Of a DNA stretch of 11,199 nucleotides, positions 1-6,414 are shown in pieces. The notes beneath the pieces were generated by a model. It saw only the letters and a program-made list of their open reading frames with translations. It did no database searches and had not been told where the DNA came from. Made by a program: the position numbers and the translations under genes. Positions within the stretch are counted from its first letter, which is position 1, and every line of letters starts with the position of its first letter. This DNA is from Roseovarius sp. (GTDB lineage: Bacteria > Pseudomonadota > Alphaproteobacteria > Rhodobacterales > Rhodobacteraceae): contig JALQUE010000047.1 of assembly GCA_023260815.1 (NCBI GenBank), positions 1-11,199 of the forward strand, in the 5' to 3' direction.

Positions 1-1621
1 AGTGCAAGGCGTGCAGTGTGGCCGCGGTGGGGCTGGGCACCCAAGCGGTGTTGGCCCCCGCCAGTGGGTGCGCCACTTTTTGGCGCAACATGTCGGCCAT
101 CAAATCGGGCATGGCCCACATGCCTTTGCCAATTTGGGCGCGTCCGCGCAGGCCGCAGGCCAAGCCCACCAGCACGTTGTTGCGCTCGTAGGCTTGAATC
201 CAGGCGCTTGCCTTCATGTCGGCCTTGCGAATCATGGGGCCCGCCAGCATGGCGGTGTGCATCTCATCGCCGGTGCGATCCAGGAAGCCGGTGTTGATAA
301 AGGCCACGCGATCTGCAGCAGCCGCGATACAGGCTTTCAAGTTCACGCTCGTGCGACGCTCTTCGTCCATGATGCCCAGCTTGACGGTCGCGGTGGGCAG
401 ACCCAAAACGCCTTCAACGCGCGCGAACAGTTCGCAGGCGAATGCCACCTCTTCGGGGCCGTGCATCTTGGGCTTCACCACGTAGATCGATCCGGCGCGC
501 GAATTGCGCGGGCCTGTGTTGGCCAGATCATGCATCGCGGCGGCCACGGTCACGGCAGCGTCAAGCATCCCCTCGGGCGTCTCGGCGCCGTCCATCAGCA
601 CCGCGTCGGTGGTCATCAGGTGGCCCACATTGCGCACCAGCAACAAGGCGCGGCCCGGATGGGTCACGGTGTTGCCCTGCGGATCAAGATAGGTGACATC
701 GGGGTTCAGGCGGCGGGTCACGGTCTTGCCGCCCTTGTCGAACTGCTCTTGCAGGTCGCCGCGCATCAGGCCCAACCAATTGGCGTAAACCACGCATTTA
801 TCTTCGGCATCGACAGCGGCGACTGAATCTTCGCAATCCTGAATCGCGGTCAGCGCGCTTTCCAGACGGATGTCCGAGATACCTGCAGGGTCATCCTTGC
901 CGATGGCCGAGCTTCGGTCGATGACCACCTCGATCAGCAGGCCATTGGCGCGCAGAAACACGTTGCCAGCTTCGGTGTAACCCGCGAATTGGGCAGGATC
1001 GGCAAGGGCCGTCTTCTGGCCACCCACGGTAACGGCAAGCGCACCATCCGTCACATCCAGTGCCCCGACATTGGCCCATGATCCTTGCGCCAGAGGCACG
1101 ACGTGATCCAGATGCGCCCGCGCCCAGCCAATCACCTTGGCGCCACGCCGCGGATCATAGCCCTGTCCCTCGGGCGTGCCCTCGATCGCATCGGTGCCGT
1201 AAAGCGCATCATAGAGCGATCCCCACCGCGCGTTGGCCGCATTCAGCGCGAAGCGCGCGTTCATCACCGGCACAACAAGCTGCGGCCCGGCGATGCTGGC
1301 GATTTCGGGGTCGACCTTTTCGGTCGTCACCGCAAAGGGGGCCGGTTCAGGCTCAAGATAGCCGATCTCGGACAGGAAGGCGCGATATGCCTCTGCGTCG
1401 AAGGCCTGCCCACGACGGGCTTTGTGCCATGTGTCGATCTCGCGCTGGAGCGTTTCGCGCTTGGCCAGCAGATCGGCATTGACGGGGGCCAGATCACGCA
1501 GGATCGCGGCATAGCCGGACCAGAACGCATCGGGCGTGACGCCCAGCAGGATGTCATCTTCGATCAGCCGGGCAAGCGGAGCTGCCACGGACAGTCCATG
1601 TCGGTCTACGTAATCGGTCAT
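1..1621 (-). CDS. glcB: Malate synthase G, 3' part beyond window
   Basis: The enzyme condenses glyoxylate with acetyl-CoA to give malate, the second step of the glyoxylate shunt, in the cytosol. Read on the minus strand from ATG at 1621, the frame stays open for 540 codons to the window edge; the family is about 720 residues, so roughly the last 180 are missing. Hallmarks of isoform G seen in the translation are RNVGHL (about residue 330, containing the glyoxylate-binding Arg), NSRAGSIYVVKPKMHGPEE (373-391), GIMDEERRT (416-424, Mg-binding Glu about 420), FINTGFLDRTGDEMH (441-455, Mg-binding Asp about 448), and GRAQIGKGMWAMPDLMADM followed by WVPSPTAATLHALH. The catalytic Asp near residue 630 of the family lies outside the window. 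A GGAGG motif (complement of 1628-1632) sits 6 nt before the ATG and fixes the start. The gene is divergent from an IclR-type regulator. The distal half uses TTG for leucine far more than the proximal half. Identification is firm. Confidence 0.96.
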   Translation of the reverse strand, partial: MTDYVDRHGLSVAAPLARLIEDDILLGVTPDAFWSGYAAILRDLAPVNADLLAKRETLQREIDTWHKARRGQAFDAEAYRAFLSEIGYLEPEPAPFAVTTEKVDPEIASIAGPQLVVPVMNARFALNAANARWGSLYDALYGTDAIEGTPEGQGYDPRRGAKVIGWARAHLDHVVPLAQGSWANVGALDVTDGALAVTVGGQKTALADPAQFAGYTEAGNVFLRANGLLIEVVIDRSSAIGKDDPAGISDIRLESALTAIQDCEDSVAAVDAEDKCVVYANWLGLMRGDLQEQFDKGGKTVTRRLNPDVTYLDPQGNTVTHPGRALLLVRNVGHLMTTDAVLMDGAETPEGMLDAAVTVAAAMHDLANTGPRNSRAGSIYVVKPKMHGPEEVAFACELFARVEGVLGLPTATVKLGIMDEERRTSVNLKACIAAAADRVAFINTGFLDRTGDEMHTAMLAGPMIRKADMKASAWIQAYERNNVLVGLACGLRGRAQIGKGMWAMPDLMADMLRQKVAHPLAGANTAWVPSPTAATLHALH

Positions 1622-1627
1622 GTCGAT

Positions 1628-1632
1628 CCTCC
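1628..1632 (-). promoter_or_regulatory. Ribosome binding site of glcB
   Basis: On the minus strand GGAGG stands 6 nt before the ATG of malate synthase G. It is the strongest Shine-Dalgarno sequence in the divergent gap and supports the start at 1621. Confidence 0.7.
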
Positions 1633-1685
1633 GGATTAATGTGCGCGACGGGGCTAGCGCATAGCCAGCAAAGTTGTAAGAAACA

Positions 1686-1711
1686 GAAAAATGTTTTCCA
1701 TTGTATGGAAA
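1686..1711. promoter_or_regulatory. Probable IclR-type operator, three half-sites
   Basis: Positions 1695-1711 read TTTCCATTGTATGGAAA, a perfect palindrome with 7-bp arms and a 3-bp spacer. Overlapping it on the left, 1686-1698 read GAAAAATGTTTTC, a second palindrome with 5-bp arms and a 3-bp spacer. Together they give three related half-sites (GAAAA, TTTCC, GGAAA). The half-site TGGAAA/TTTCCA also occurs in the E. coli IclR box, there arranged in the opposite orientation. Other IclR-family members such as PcaU and PobR are known to use three-repeat operators. The array lies between glcB and the divergent regulator and runs into the regulator's ribosome binding site, so autorepression plus control of glcB is the natural reading. 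Binding itself is inference. Confidence 0.55.
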
Positions 1712-1713
1712 GG
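1707..1713 (+). promoter_or_regulatory. Ribosome binding site of the IclR-family gene
   Basis: GGAAAGG lies 8 nt before the ATG at 1722 and shares its first five bases with the right arm of the operator palindrome. A bound regulator at this site would block transcription into its own gene. A TATACT hexamer follows at 1714-1719, but it is too close to the start codon to be the -10 box for this open reading frame. Confidence 0.5.
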
Positions 1714-1721
1714 TATACTGA

Positions 1722-2528
1722 ATGAGCAATCAGAAAAGCCAAGGCGTGCAATCCGTTGTCCGCGCCTTGAACTTGCTGAGCATTATCAGCCGCCACGATG
1801 AAGGACTTCGGGTCAGCGATGCCGCACGCGAAGCCGGGCTGGCCGTGTCGACCACCCATCGCCTGCTCACAACGCTGGAATTGCAGGGCTTTGCCCAGTT
1901 CGAACCGGATCGCGCGCTATGGCATGTGGGCCGCGAGGCCTTTGCCGCCGGTGCGGCCTTTGGCCGGCGGCATAATTTCGTGGCCCCTGCCCTGCCCTTT
2001 TTGCGCCGGTTGCGCGACGTTACCCGCGAGACCGCCAATCTGGGGCTGCTGGACAATGACGAACTGGTCACCGTCAGTCAGGTGGAAAGTCGCGAGATCA
2101 TGCGCGCCATATCGCCCCCGGGTGGCCGCGTGCCGGTATTCTGTTCAGGCATGGGCAAGGCGATTCTTGCCACCTGGACTGACGAGGATATCAAGGCCTT
2201 CGTGACACGCACCGGGTTTCACCCGCTGACGGCACGGTCGCATCGCAACTTCAGGACTGCGATGAAGGACATCGCCGGCATCAGGCAGCGTGGGTATGCG
2301 CTGGATGATGAAGAGCATGTCACCGGGCTGCGCTGCCTTGCCGCTGTGGTGTGGTCACCGCAGGGCGAGGCGGCTTGCGCCATCTCGGTGTCGGGCCTTG
2401 CGGCCCGTTTGCAGAACGACAAACTGGACAGGATCGGACAGGTCGTTGCCCGGGCTGCCGCCGAACTGACCGAAAAGCTGGGAGGGATGCCGCCTTCCGG
2501 GCATGGCGTGTTGACCGGTACGACATGA
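1722..2528 (+). CDS. IclR-family transcriptional regulator
   Basis: A 268-residue DNA-binding regulator of normal IclR length. Residues about 8-68 form the winged helix-turn-helix (GVQSVVRALNLLSII, then RVSDAAREAGLAVSTTHRLLTTLELQGF). Residues about 80-255 form the effector-binding domain, with the typical FCSGMGKAILA segment near 140, GYALDDEEHVTGLRCLAAVV near 190-210, and AISVSGLAARL near 220-230. In E. coli the IclR protein represses the glyoxylate bypass and responds to glyoxylate and pyruvate; here the divergent neighbour is malate synthase G, so control of glyoxylate use is likely, with glyoxylate or a related 2-oxoacid as candidate ligand (inference from context). The start is set by GGAAAGG at 1707-1713. 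The short tail after the effector domain (KLGGMPPSGHGVLTGTT) has no recognisable feature. The family is certain; the target is inferred from gene order only. Confidence 0.93.
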   Translation: MSNQKSQGVQSVVRALNLLSIISRHDEGLRVSDAAREAGLAVSTTHRLLTTLELQGFAQFEPDRALWHVGREAFAAGAAFGRRHNFVAPALPFLRRLRDVTRETANLGLLDNDELVTVSQVESREIMRAISPPGGRVPVFCSGMGKAILATWTDEDIKAFVTRTGFHPLTARSHRNFRTAMKDIAGIRQRGYALDDEEHVTGLRCLAAVVWSPQGEAACAISVSGLAARLQNDKLDRIGQVVARAAAELTEKLGGMPPSGHGVLTGTT

Positions 2529-2564
2529 TGGCTGGCAGGCGGGTTATCGGATCGGGAAAATGAA

Positions 2565-2592
2565 GTGGCCGGCCACCCAGGGGCGACCGGCC
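2565..2592. terminator. Hairpin after the IclR-family gene
   Basis: GGCCGG at 2567-2572 pairs with CCGGCC at 2587-2592 across a 14-nt loop, about 40 nt after the regulator's stop codon. The first arm is also part of the 12-bp perfect palindrome GTGGCCGGCCAC (2565-2576). No T-run follows, so it is a weak candidate for a factor-independent terminator. Confidence 0.25.
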
Positions 2593-2801
2593 GTAGAATA
2601 AAGTGCTGCCTGAAACGGTAAGTCTTCAAAAGACACACCACACCGCTGAAACACGGCTACTCATAAGACAGTAGGCAGGTCCGGATAATTTGGCCTGCGA
2701 TTTGTCGTTGTGAGCGTTTCCTGCGAACCGGTCGCGTCCCCCAAAAGATCGGACCCACGCAGATATCTCTCACAACCTTGGACGCAGTATGCACACAGAA
2801 G

Positions 2802-2822
2802 TTAATATTATGTCAATATTAA
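2802..2822. repeat. AT-rich inverted repeat, 8-bp arms
   Basis: TTAATATT (2802-2809) and AATATTAA (2815-2822) are perfect inverted copies separated by 5 bp. The element is entirely A/T in its arms within an otherwise GC-rich window. A T6 run follows at 2828-2833. It may be an operator for a dimeric regulator acting on the peptidase/efflux genes; as an RNA hairpin it would be weak. The function is unknown. Confidence 0.45.
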
Positions 2823-2893
2823 GCTGCTTTTTTGCCATATTTCACGTGACTTAAGCGGCACACTGTCGACGATATGGAAACAGAGATTCATAA

Positions 2894-2932
2894 AAAGGCG
2901 ATTTACATGCATTTATTGTGTCAATCGCCTTT
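2894..2932 (-). terminator. Strong inverted repeat, terminator-like on the minus strand
   Basis: AAAGGCGATT (2894-2903) and AATCGCCTTT (2923-2932) are perfect 10-bp inverted copies. After one T/C mismatch the stem continues with ACA (2905-2907) against TGT (2919-2921), so it has 13 pairs in all. Read on the minus strand, the stem runs into five T residues (complement of 2892-2896), which is the form of a factor-independent terminator. On the plus strand the run is only three T residues. No minus-strand gene lies just upstream of it, so its partner transcript is unknown. It could alternatively be a regulatory palindrome for the downstream peptidase gene. Confidence 0.4.
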
Positions 2933-3101
2933 GAAGCCACCTCATTTTCGCCTTATTCCCGAATCGAGAAAAACGATCTGATGCCCGCATGACCGGTGCC
3001 AAACAAACGGTAGCATCGACCCTGTGGTGACGGCGCTGCCCAAGTCCTCGGGGCCACTTGGCCCGCATGGACGATCCAGCCAGACAATCTATATCATCAG
3101 T

Positions 3102-3119
3102 GGCACCGCTGCTGGTGCC
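3102..3119 (+). promoter_or_regulatory. Leader hairpin before the peptidase gene
   Basis: GGCACC (3102-3107) pairs with GGTGCC (3114-3119) across a 6-nt loop, and two further pairs form with one bulged C. The stem ends only a few bases before the ribosome binding site at 3124-3131. A second small stem, GGGCC/GGCCC with an ACTT loop, lies at 3051-3064. Such a structure could affect translation, but no riboswitch or attenuator family is recognisable. Confidence 0.3.
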
Positions 3120-3139
3120 CACAAGAAAAGGCAATGGAC

Positions 3140-5101
3140 ATGCCCAGGGCTTTGGTTTTGATCATCGCAACATGCCTCATGCCGGCCTTGGCAACGGTCG
3201 GACTTGCCGACACGCCTTTTTCCGGCAATCAGGTAAGCCAGTCGATCAGCGTGTCCCTCACAGGGGAAAATGGCGATATCAGGGTCACGACCCGCATCAA
3301 CGCGCCGCAAGGCACCATCCATCTGCCACAAGAAGACTGGCTACGCGTGACCGCGTTGACTTTGGATGGCCACAAGATCGACCCGCCCGAGACTGGCAAG
3401 GTCTTGGCCGATCACCACAAAGGCCAGACATTCGCCGCAACGCTGACCGGCCGCCTCCCACCTCTGGAGCGGGTTCCACGCACCGTCGCGTTCAGTGCAA
3501 ATGGAAGCTACCTCATCGGCGCGGACTGGTTTCCGACGGATGATCGCGCGCTTCACAGATTCGAAATCGCTCTGGATGTGCCGGGCCAGCAGACAGCCGT
3601 GGCAACAGGATCGAGGACTGTCGCACTGATCGATGACGAGCGATACAGCGCCACCTTCACCTTCGAGGGCCGGGCCCAGGACATCGGTGTCTTCACAGGC
3701 GCGTACGAGATGCGCGAAACGCGGCGCGACGGGCGTGATCTGCGCACCTATTTCGGGACTGCGGATGCCGGCCTTTCCGACGCTTATCTGACTGCCGCAG
3801 CTGACTACATTCAGGATTTCGAGGCGCGGGTCGGGCCATATCCCTACACATCGTTTTCCATAGTATCGGCGCCGATCCCGGTGGGCCTTGGATTTGCCGG
3901 CCTGACGTATGTCAGTCAGTCGATCCTCGCACATCCCTATATGCGGGGCCGGTCGCTGGCGCACGAGGTTCTGCACAGCTGGTGGGGCAACGCCGTAGCG
4001 GTGGATTACGACAGCGGCAACTGGGCCGAGGGATTGACCACCTATCAGGCAGATCATGCCTTGGCCGAAGCAGGGGACGGGGACGCAGCGCGCAAGATGC
4101 GGCTGGACTGGCTACGTGCCTTGGCCGATCTGCCACCGGATGCGGACCGCCCGCTGACCGCGTTCCAGTCCTCGGCGCATGATGGGCAACAAGCGGTGGG
4201 CTATGGCAAGGCGGCGCTGGTATTTCACATGCTGCGCGATGACATCGGAGCGTCTGCATTCAACGCCGGCATCCGCGACTTCTATGCGACGCAGAAGCAT
4301 CAAGTCGCGGATTGGGACGACCTGAAAGCGGCCTTTGAAATGGCGTCCGGACGCGATCTGGACTGGTTTTTCGACCAGTGGCTGACACGCTCGGGCCTGC
4401 CTGAAATCTCGCTGACCGAGGTCCGGGAGATTGAGAACCGCACCCTGCGTCTGACAGTGGCACAGACCAAACCCTATTACAGATTGCGCGTCCCAATCCG
4501 GATCGACACGACAGAGGGAACGGTTCTGGACGTCCTGGACCTGCGATCAGGTCGCGTTACCCGCGACATCGCGATGCCCGGGGACGCGACGAAAGTGACC
4601 GTCGATCCGGACTTTGCCCTTGCGCGGCACCTGCTGCCAATGGAAACGGCCCCGATCCTTGCGGATGGCCTGTTCGCACCCGATCTGCAACGTCTTGAGA
4701 TCACAGTGCCCGAAGGCTTCTACGACGCGGTGACACGGCTGACATCGCAAATTCGGGGCATGGCCGACGCCAAGATCATTACATCGGCGACCGATCTTGC
4801 CCCGGGGCCGGTGGTGGTGATCGGTGACACATCCAGCGTGGCCACAACACGCGACCTGTTGATCGAGACGCCAAACCCGCCGGAAACCCGCGCAGGTACG
4901 GCGCGAAGTTGGGCGGAACGTGACCCGTCAGGACAGGTTTTTCTGTTCATTTCCGCAGATACCCCCGAAGATTTGGGCGGTAACCTTGAAAAACTAGCAT
5001 ATTTCGGGCAACGCAGCTTTGTCGCGTTCAAGGATAAGAAACAAGTGTCAGCAGGCAACTGGCCAGTTCTCAACAGCCCGATGGTGCGCGACCTCAGGTA
5101 G
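3140..5101 (+). CDS. Secreted M1-type zinc metallopeptidase, GAMEN motif lost
   Basis: A 653-residue exported protein of the gluzincin (M1) fold. Residues 1-23 form a Sec signal peptide (MPRALVLIIATC core, likely cut after GLA). An N-terminal beta domain (about 24-205) precedes the catalytic domain (about 205-430). There HEVLH (275-279) and Glu297 in NWAEGLTTY give the zinc ligands, and Tyr355 in GYGKAALVFHML matches the M1 catalytic tyrosine. The spacing between HEVLH and the third ligand is 17 residues, not the classical 18. The GxMEN exopeptidase motif, which binds the substrate amino terminus, is replaced by GLGFAGLTY (249-257); this looks like a trait of a divergent bacterial M1 subfamily, so classical aminopeptidase activity should not be assumed. 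About 220 residues follow the catalytic domain, without the large helical domain of typical M1 enzymes. AAGAAAAGG (3123-3131) is 8 nt from the ATG at 3140 but only 2 nt from one at 3134, and starting at 3140 also removes an Asp from the signal n-region. The efflux genes follow 140 bp downstream on the same strand. Confidence 0.85.
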   Translation: MPRALVLIIATCLMPALATVGLADTPFSGNQVSQSISVSLTGENGDIRVTTRINAPQGTIHLPQEDWLRVTALTLDGHKIDPPETGKVLADHHKGQTFAATLTGRLPPLERVPRTVAFSANGSYLIGADWFPTDDRALHRFEIALDVPGQQTAVATGSRTVALIDDERYSATFTFEGRAQDIGVFTGAYEMRETRRDGRDLRTYFGTADAGLSDAYLTAAADYIQDFEARVGPYPYTSFSIVSAPIPVGLGFAGLTYVSQSILAHPYMRGRSLAHEVLHSWWGNAVAVDYDSGNWAEGLTTYQADHALAEAGDGDAARKMRLDWLRALADLPPDADRPLTAFQSSAHDGQQAVGYGKAALVFHMLRDDIGASAFNAGIRDFYATQKHQVADWDDLKAAFEMASGRDLDWFFDQWLTRSGLPEISLTEVREIENRTLRLTVAQTKPYYRLRVPIRIDTTEGTVLDVLDLRSGRVTRDIAMPGDATKVTVDPDFALARHLLPMETAPILADGLFAPDLQRLEITVPEGFYDAVTRLTSQIRGMADAKIITSATDLAPGPVVVIGDTSSVATTRDLLIETPNPPETRAGTARSWAERDPSGQVFLFISADTPEDLGGNLEKLAYFGQRSFVAFKDKKQVSAGNWPVLNSPMVRDLR

Positions 5102-5118
5102 TGTGACCTCTTGCATAA

Positions 5119-5131
5119 ACGCACATTGCGT
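5119..5131. promoter_or_regulatory. Short inverted repeat before the efflux genes
   Basis: ACGCA (5119-5123) and TGCGT (5127-5131) are perfect inverted copies around a CAT spacer, shortly after the peptidase stop codon and before the weak promoter-like sequence at 5147-5175. RND operons are often controlled by dimeric repressors bound near such sites, but no such repressor gene is in the window, so this is only a candidate operator. Confidence 0.2.
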
Positions 5132-5146
5132 GTTCGATCGGGATGG

Positions 5147-5175
5147 TTGAAGTCTGTGGCTGGGGACTGTCTAAG
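5147..5175 (+). promoter_or_regulatory. Possible sigma-70 promoter for the efflux genes
   Basis: TTGAAG (5147-5152) and TCTAAG (5170-5175) each match four of six consensus bases and are separated by 17 bp. They lie in the 140-bp gap between the peptidase and the membrane fusion protein gene. This would allow the pump to be expressed apart from the peptidase, but chance matches of this quality are common. Confidence 0.25.
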
Positions 5176-5241
5176 GCCCGAAACACAATACCGCGTAACG
5201 GCAGTGCCCCGACGCCGGTTCGAAATCTGGAAAGGGTTGTG

Positions 5242-6390
5242 ATGACAGGTTCAGCACGCATTCATTTCGCTTTGGTGACGTGCCTGCTTTTGGCGATGCC
5301 GTCGTGGACGCTTGCACAACAGGGTGGGCAGCCCTCAGCGGTGACGGTGGTCACGCTGCAGCCCCAGACGGTCACGCTGACGTCGGCGCTCCCGGGTCGC
5401 GTCGCGGCATCGGCGCAAGCCGAGGTGCGCCCACAGGTCAACGGCATCATCACCGAACGGCTTTTTCAGGAAGGCGCGCATGTCGATGTAAACGACCCTC
5501 TCTACCGGATCGACAGCGCGACATATCAAGCGGCAGTGCAGCAGGCGCGCGCTGGCGTCTCGCAGGCACAGGCACAGCTTGGTGCGGCAGAACGCGAAGC
5601 GGAGCGATTGAAAGAACTGCAGGCCCGGAACGTGGCCAGTGAACAAGCGCTGGATGATGCCCAATCGGCGCGCGACTCGGCACTGGCCGCACTTGAACTG
5701 GCGCGTGCGCAGCTGAACGCCGCCGAGATCGAGCTGTCGCGCACCACAATCCGCGCCCGCCTGTCGGGCAGGATCGGCCTTTCGCAGACCAGCGAGGGCG
5801 CATTGGTAACCGCCAGTCAGGCGCAACCACTGGCCGTGATCCGCAAAATCGACCCTGTCTATGTCGACGTGACGCAATCCGCCGCCGATCTGCTGCGCTG
5901 GCGGCGTGGCGAAACCGAAGACGCGCTCGCCGATGCAGACGGCACCGTCCGGCTGACATTGGCCGACGGGTCAGAGTATGAGCATACGGGCCGCCTGCAG
6001 GCCGCCGAGCCGAATGTCGACCCACAAACAGGTGTCGTGACGCTTCGGATGCAGTTTTCCAACCCCGACACTCTGCTGTTGCCGGGCATGTATGTGCAGG
6101 TTTCCTTGCCGGTCGAGGTCGTGGCCGGCGTGTTTCTCGTGCCGCAGGAAGGCGTTGTGCGCGATCGTCGCGGACGCCCGACAGCCTGGGTCGTGAACCC
6201 CGACGGCGTGATCGAAGAGCGTGCCCTGTCGATCCTGCAGGACCGCGCCAGCGATTGGGTGGTCAATGACGGGCTGGCACCGGGCGACCGCGTCATGGTC
6301 GCAGGATTTCAGAAAACAGCGCCGGGCGCCACGGTCTCGGCACAGGAACGCGACGCAGACATGGGCGCGAACACAGCACCGGCAGACTGA
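5242..6390 (+). CDS. RND efflux periplasmic adaptor (membrane fusion protein)
   Basis: A 382-residue AcrA/MexA-type adaptor that links an inner-membrane RND pump to an outer-membrane channel. Residues 1-25 are a signal peptide with a likely cut at TLA/QQ; there is no lipobox at the cleavage site, so unlike AcrA it is probably not a lipoprotein. Lipoyl half-motifs flank an alpha-helical hairpin of about residues 90-170 rich in Ala, Gln and Glu, followed by beta-barrel and membrane-proximal domains (segments VYVDVTQSAADLL, GRLQAAEPNVDPQTGVVTLR, LLPGMYVQV, VPQEGVVRDRRG). The hairpin keeps the RxxxLxxxxxxS pattern (Arg122, Leu126, Ser133) known to mediate TolC contact. The frame is open from ATG 5143, but GGAAAGGG (5229-5236) lies 5 nt before the ATG at 5242 and the signal peptide begins there, so the shorter start is chosen. 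The permease gene follows after 24 nt. Confidence 0.95.
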   Translation: MTGSARIHFALVTCLLLAMPSWTLAQQGGQPSAVTVVTLQPQTVTLTSALPGRVAASAQAEVRPQVNGIITERLFQEGAHVDVNDPLYRIDSATYQAAVQQARAGVSQAQAQLGAAEREAERLKELQARNVASEQALDDAQSARDSALAALELARAQLNAAEIELSRTTIRARLSGRIGLSQTSEGALVTASQAQPLAVIRKIDPVYVDVTQSAADLLRWRRGETEDALADADGTVRLTLADGSEYEHTGRLQAAEPNVDPQTGVVTLRMQFSNPDTLLLPGMYVQVSLPVEVVAGVFLVPQEGVVRDRRGRPTAWVVNPDGVIEERALSILQDRASDWVVNDGLAPGDRVMVAGFQKTAPGATVSAQERDADMGANTAPAD

Positions 6391-6414
6391 CCGGCGGACA
6401 AAGGGACGCAACGC

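Larger units (their letters stand above)
2529..3139. other. Gene-free intergenic region with AT-rich core
   Basis: About 610 bp without a convincing gene. Short frames exist on both strands, but none has a ribosome binding site together with a recognisable product. The first third and the last third have the composition of the neighbouring genes. The middle, about 2790-2935, is clearly AT-richer and holds inverted repeats at 2802-2822 and 2894-2932, the 8-bp palindrome TCACGTGA at 2842-2849, and a CCATAT/ATATGG pair at 2835-2840 and 2872-2877. Two GC hairpins precede the peptidase gene (3051-3064 and 3102-3119). The region probably holds the end of the regulator transcript and the promoter and leader of the peptidase gene. 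I could not pick a good sigma-70 promoter by eye; TTGAAG at 2931-2936 with TATTCC at 2954-2959 is the best weak candidate. Confidence 0.6.

Noticed and set aside
2..826. A 274-codon open frame on the plus strand
   Set aside because: It is antisense to malate synthase G, has a low-complexity His/Gly/Gln/Ala-rich product, no ribosome binding site, and exists because of the third-position GC bias of the real gene.
1652..1666. GGCTA-GCGCA-TAGCC inverted repeat in the glcB leader
   Set aside because: Only 5-bp arms in GC-rich DNA, with no relation to the TTTCC half-sites; it could easily be chance.
1714..1719. TATACT as a -10 box of the IclR-family gene
   Set aside because: It lies 2 nt before the start codon, so transcription would begin inside the coding region, and no usable downstream start precedes the helix-turn-helix.
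2672..2697. Imperfect hairpin GCAGG(T)CC...GGCCTGC
   Set aside because: A short bulged stem without a T-run or conserved context; not distinguishable from background.
2919..2924. TTGACA on the minus strand as a -35 box
   Set aside because: It is a perfect -35 hexamer but has no acceptable -10 at 16-18 bp spacing, and it overlaps the arm of the inverted repeat.
2913..3134. A 73-codon minus-strand frame in the intergenic region
   Set aside because: No ribosome binding site or recognisable domain; its end falls in the large inverted repeat and its start overlaps the peptidase ribosome binding site.
5143..5241. A 33-residue N-terminal extension of the adaptor protein starting at ATG 5143
   Set aside because: The extension is polar, would bury the signal peptide, has no ribosome binding site, and overlaps the promoter-like sequence; the ATG at 5242 fits far better.
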